A stretch of 44,219 bases of DNA from Gallionella sp. (GTDB lineage: Bacteria; Pseudomonadota; Gammaproteobacteria; Burkholderiales; Gallionellaceae). Location of the stretch: contig PLBS01000068.1 in NCBI GenBank assembly GCA_003134595.1, forward strand, positions 1 through 44,219, in the 5' to 3' direction. Below the pieces are notes generated by a model that was not told the origin of the DNA, searched no databases, and saw nothing but the letters and a program-made list of their open reading frames with translations. This document shows positions 41,221-44,219 of the stretch, piece by piece. The position numbers and the translations under genes are program-made. Numbering within the stretch: position 1 is the stretch's first letter; every line of letters begins with the position of its first letter.

Positions 41221-42747
41221 TCAACGTGCTTGCTGCGCGTTGACCTTGGTCAACCGCATATTGATCAATGACAGAACTGCCACCATCAAAAACAGTACGG
41301 TAGAAATCGCCGCAGCAAGGCCGAAATTTGCCCCCGAGTCTTCGAAGGCGATCCGGTAGGTAAACGACACCAGCAAATCCGTTGAACCCGCCGGCACTTT
41401 TGTATCCAGGAAATCAGGGCGTCCACCGGTCAGCAGTATTATCAACATCACGTTATTGAAGTTGAAAGCAAAACTGGAGATCAGCAATGGCATAAGCGGT
41501 TTGGCAATGAGCGGCAGGGTTATCTTGAAAAAATTGGTAAAGGGTCCAGCACCCGCAATCGCAGAGGCTTCATAGAGATCAGACGGGATGGCCTTGATCA
41601 GCCCCATAGATACCACCATCATGTAGGGAAAGCCCAACCACGTGTTCACGATAAGCAACATGGATTTCGCCAGAATCGGCGTGGAAAACCACGATGGGTG
41701 CAGGCCGAACAGCATCTCCAGTATCTGATTGATTTCACCGGTATTCTGATTGAACAAACCCTTGAATATCAGAATGGAAATAAACGCTGGTACCGTATAG
41801 GGGATAAAGAACATCGTCTGGTAGAAAGCACGGCCTCGCAATGCTTCCCATTCCATCAGTACCGCCAGAACAATACCAACACTGAACGCAAAAAGTACGG
41901 TCAGCCCGGCGAAGGTAACCGTCCACACAAAAATCCGAAAAAATGGCTGACTGAAGGACGCATCGGAAAATATCTTGGTGTATTGCGACCATCCCACCTG
42001 TGTCGTAAATCCGGGAGTCAACTGCTCACCTGACGACGTTTCGAAATAGCCGGTTTTCTTATTGGCGGTTAACACCGAATTATCCTGTTGGTTGGTCAGC
42101 GACCCGTCAGCATTCGCTTTATAGAGTTTGCTGACAGCACCATACTGGCGCAAACCGGTCACACTCAATAGATGTCCATTCGGCAACTGGAAGGACACCA
42201 ATTTGAGATTCGGCAGATAACTGATAAGTACTTTCGTGTCGACAGGCTCGGCAAGAGGCGCATCGCCGGCAACTGGGGCGTTGGCTTCGACAATAATCGG
42301 TCCCTTATATAGTGCCAAGGGAGGGCTGACAAACACGTCGCCCTGCTCGTCCTCTAATCTGACGCGAAAAGCGTGACCATCGCGATGCAGGGTGAAAGCA
42401 TAACTTTGCCCCCCTTCGACCATATAGGTCTGCCCAAGAAAGTACTCAGTTGCACGTTCGAAGGTCAGCAGGTTCCTTGAACTGTAATTGGTAAAACTGA
42501 TGGCAAAGGTATACACGATCGGAAACACGACAAACACCAGTGTCGCCATAAGCCCTGGAAATAAATAGCGATATGAATATGCGCGGGAGGATGTATAGAC
42601 AAACACGCCGAATGCCAATACGGCGAGGCAAACCAGCGCCAGAATGAACTGGCCCGCCATGTAGACTTTGGCCACTACGTATAAGCCAAATATCACGACT
42701 ACGGCAGAGACAAGTTGCTGGCCAATTTTTTCCAAACTGCGACTCAT
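41221..42747 (-). CDS. malF: Maltose/maltodextrin ABC transporter permease MalF
   Basis: This is a 508-residue permease, close to the enterobacterial length of 514. It has the extra N-terminal helices and the large periplasmic P2 loop (about residues 95-270) that contacts MalE, a feature of the E. coli-type system. The EAA motif lies near SDLYEASAIAGAGPFTNFFK. I start at ATG 42747 (MSRSLEKIGQ), which has AAAGGA just upstream; the track's 42777 is ten codons too early. A strong hairpin separates it from malE. Confidence 0.94.
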   Translation of the reverse strand: MSRSLEKIGQQLVSAVVVIFGLYVVAKVYMAGQFILALVCLAVLAFGVFVYTSSRAYSYRYLFPGLMATLVFVVFPIVYTFAISFTNYSSRNLLTFERATEYFLGQTYMVEGGQSYAFTLHRDGHAFRVRLEDEQGDVFVSPPLALYKGPIIVEANAPVAGDAPLAEPVDTKVLISYLPNLKLVSFQLPNGHLLSVTGLRQYGAVSKLYKANADGSLTNQQDNSVLTANKKTGYFETSSGEQLTPGFTTQVGWSQYTKIFSDASFSQPFFRIFVWTVTFAGLTVLFAFSVGIVLAVLMEWEALRGRAFYQTMFFIPYTVPAFISILIFKGLFNQNTGEINQILEMLFGLHPSWFSTPILAKSMLLIVNTWLGFPYMMVVSMGLIKAIPSDLYEASAIAGAGPFTNFFKITLPLIAKPLMPLLISSFAFNFNNVMLIILLTGGRPDFLDTKVPAGSTDLLVSFTYRIAFEDSGANFGLAAAISTVLFLMVAVLSLINMRLTKVNAQQAR

Positions 42748-42855
42748 ACTTCCTTTCACCCTTTGTGAACTTGTCACCGGCTCGGAAAAATCGACTATTC
42801 GAAGATGTCAGGATAATCGATTCGTCCGAGCCTTCCCGCTAGGGACGACTCCAAT

Positions 42856-42885
42856 GAGGGCGGCGGATGACAATCCGCCGCCCTC
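42856..42885. promoter_or_regulatory. Perfect hairpin in the malE-malF gap
   Basis: GAGGGCGGCGGAT and its exact complement enclose a 4-base loop, a 13-bp GC-rich stem four bases after the malE stop. No T run follows, so it is not a classical terminator. In E. coli the malE-malF gap carries REP palindromes that stabilise malE mRNA and keep MalE more abundant than MalF. A similar effect is plausible here but is an inference. Confidence 0.8.
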
Positions 42886-42889
42886 AAGC

Positions 42890-44068
42890 TTACTTGGTGG
42901 TCATGCGCTTTGCTGCGTTATCCAAAGCCTCTTTAGGCGTTTGACGACCGTTGGCGAGATTACCCAAGGCCGGTGCCATAGACGACCAAAAACGCCCCAT
43001 CTCAGGATTGTTCGGCATCGGGTGGCCGGCAGCAGCCGATTCCATGGTTGCCTTGATGGCGGGATCGTTCTTAAGTTTTTCAAAGTAAGCCTTGTTGGCT
43101 GGCACACCCAATGGCGTGGCGGCATTCATCGCCTCCAGGCCTGGTAAGGTCAGCAAGTTCTTTTCCAGGAATTCAACCGCCAATTCCTTGTTTACGCTGG
43201 AATGGTTGATCATGCAACCCAGGACACCGATGAATGGAGCTGCCGGCTTGCCTGCCACGGAGGGAATCGGTGCGACCCCAAAGTTGATCTTCGACTTCTT
43301 GAGGTTGTCCCATGCCCAAGGGCCGTTGATCATCATGGCGACGTTGCCGCTATTCACCCCAGCCTCAGTATCAGAACCGGATGTATCCTCGGGAACGATG
43401 CCTTCCTTGACAAATTTAGCCAGCAGTTCAGCGCCCTTGATGGCGCCTGCATTGTTCACGCCAGAATCGGTTGCATCATACGAACCATCCGGCTTCTGCT
43501 TGTATGGGTAACCGCCATTTGCTGCCAGCAGCGGCCAGGTGAAGTAGGTGTTCTGGTACTCCCAAAGAATGGCGCTTTTGCCCCGTGCCTTGAGCTTTTT
43601 ATCCAGCGCCGGAATTTCTTCCATGGTCTTGGGTGGCTTGGGGACCAAGTCCTTGTTGTAGATCAGCGCGATGGCTTCGATTGAAATCGGGTAAGCCCAA
43701 ATTTGGCCATTCATGGTGAAGGCCTTCCATGCCATCGGATCGATCTCGTCCTGGAATTTCTTGGACGGCTTGACAGGGTCAATCAGACCCGCGGCGATCC
43801 ATTCGCCGGCACGATCATGGGGCCAACACCAAATATCGGGGCCTTTGCCGGCTGCGGCGGCTTGCTGAAATTTTCCGGGGGCATCTTCGGGGTGCTCAAC
43901 AATCACCGGCACGCCGGTCTTCTTGGTGAATTCATCGCCGACCTTTTGAATACCTGCGTATCCCTTGTCGGCATTGATCCAGAGCGAGAGTTTGCCCGGC
44001 TCTGAGGCATGAGCTGTGCAAAAGACTGTGGCCAATGCAAGCGCTACGATTTTTTTGTTCGAAGTCAT
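42890..44068 (-). CDS. malE: Maltose/maltodextrin-binding protein MalE
   Basis: This is a 392-residue periplasmic substrate-binding protein (E. coli MalE is 396). A signal peptide (MTSNKKIVALALATVFCTAH, cleaved after AHA) precedes a mature part starting EPGKLSLWINADKGYAGIQK. Residues of the sugar cleft are recognisable, including WCWPHDRAGEWIAAGL, WEYQNTYFTWPLLAANGGY and NGPWAWDNLKKSKINFG, very like MalE. I chose ATG 44068, with AAGGGA six bases upstream, over the track's 44176, which would extend into malK. It delivers maltodextrins to MalFGK. Confidence 0.96.
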   Translation of the reverse strand: MTSNKKIVALALATVFCTAHASEPGKLSLWINADKGYAGIQKVGDEFTKKTGVPVIVEHPEDAPGKFQQAAAAGKGPDIWCWPHDRAGEWIAAGLIDPVKPSKKFQDEIDPMAWKAFTMNGQIWAYPISIEAIALIYNKDLVPKPPKTMEEIPALDKKLKARGKSAILWEYQNTYFTWPLLAANGGYPYKQKPDGSYDATDSGVNNAGAIKGAELLAKFVKEGIVPEDTSGSDTEAGVNSGNVAMMINGPWAWDNLKKSKINFGVAPIPSVAGKPAAPFIGVLGCMINHSSVNKELAVEFLEKNLLTLPGLEAMNAATPLGVPANKAYFEKLKNDPAIKATMESAAAGHPMPNNPEMGRFWSSMAPALGNLANGRQTPKEALDNAAKRMTTK

Positions 44069-44135
44069 GATTATTCCCTTCAGTGAGTGATTTTCAAATA
44101 CTGTCGTACTGCTTGTTAATACCTTATTGCAGGAA

Positions 44136-44219
44136 CTACACGGTTCTAACCCGCCGGAATGCCGCCCCGGCTTCATTAAACAGGTAGCACCGGCCTGGCG
44201 GCAGATGCACGCTGATTTT
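44136..44219 (-). CDS. malK: MalK C-terminal end (partial gene at window edge)
   Basis: This frame is not in the ORF track. From 44219 the minus strand reads KISVHLPPGRCYLFNEAGAA, then FRRVRTV and a TAG stop. This matches the end of the MalK regulatory domain, where E. coli has [20 protein letters not shown]. Only 27 codons are visible, so the ATPase domain lies beyond the right edge. The 67-base gap to malE suggests one malK-malE-malF-malG operon, unlike E. coli, where malK and malE are divergent. Confidence 0.75.
   Translation of the reverse strand, partial: KISVHLPPGRCYLFNEAGAAFRRVRTV

Overview
The window looks like chromosomal DNA of a moderately GC-rich betaproteobacterium. The gene set and order (alaA-hom-thrC, glcDEF with a serine-glyoxylate type aminotransferase, moxR-DUF58-transglutaminase, and many short palindromic intergenic elements) resemble what I know of Nitrosomonadales/Gallionellaceae relatives. 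That placement is an inference from gene content; no rRNA or marker gene settles it. There is no phage, plasmid, transposase or CRISPR array.

Layout. 1-3.6 kb: a MacB/FtsX-type ABC permease (-), a PaaK/CapK-like adenylate-forming enzyme (+) and a VOC-fold protein (-). 3.65-11.9 kb: a long minus-strand cluster, read as membrane-fusion protein, RND pump, MlaE permease, a degenerate MlaF-like protein, an MCE/MlaD protein, a TPR lipoprotein and a methyltransferase. The Mla-like block is bracketed by broken copies of the RND 3' end and the methyltransferase 5' end, so it sits inside an older RND-methyltransferase junction. 12.1-13.1 kb: a DUF6279-type lipoprotein. 13.2-18.9 kb: glcD, glcE, glcF and an aminotransferase, which together oxidise glycolate to glyoxylate and transaminate it; this fits phosphoglycolate salvage. 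19.5-20.3 kb: an AT-rich islet of two overlapping small genes, one encoding a two-helix membrane protein. 20.5-26.6 kb: a small membrane protein, an AEC transporter, a GDCCVxC protein, thrC, a cupin, hom and alaA, all on the minus strand.

27.0-34.3 kb (+): a GGDEF-EAL sensor protein, a Mth938/DUF498-type protein, a MoxR-DUF58-TgpA set and a QueD/PTPS homologue, followed by tRNA-Ser(TGA) and a secreted SHOCT protein. 35.5-44.2 kb (-): a complete maltodextrin-use locus. It reads malK (C-terminal end only, at the window edge), malE, malF, malG, a secreted stand-alone CBM41 protein, a lipoprotein GH13 amylase, an aldo/keto reductase and a second lipoprotein GH13 amylase. The surface amylases and the CBM41 protein would release and bind alpha-glucan, and MalEFGK would import the products.

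The intergenic DNA is rich in repeats. There are three copies of a ~125 bp MITE-like element with GTCATTCCCGCG ends, one 142 bp element with GGGAGCCTC ends that supplies the ribosome binding site of glcF, and two copies of a ~50 bp ACGGGCATGGC element placed on gene stops. There are also four copies of a 51-nt double hairpin whose inner stem changes sequence between copies but keeps its pairing. The most unusual items are the motif-less ABC protein in the Mla-like operon, the duplicated junction around that operon, the covarying hairpin family and the AT-rich two-gene islet.
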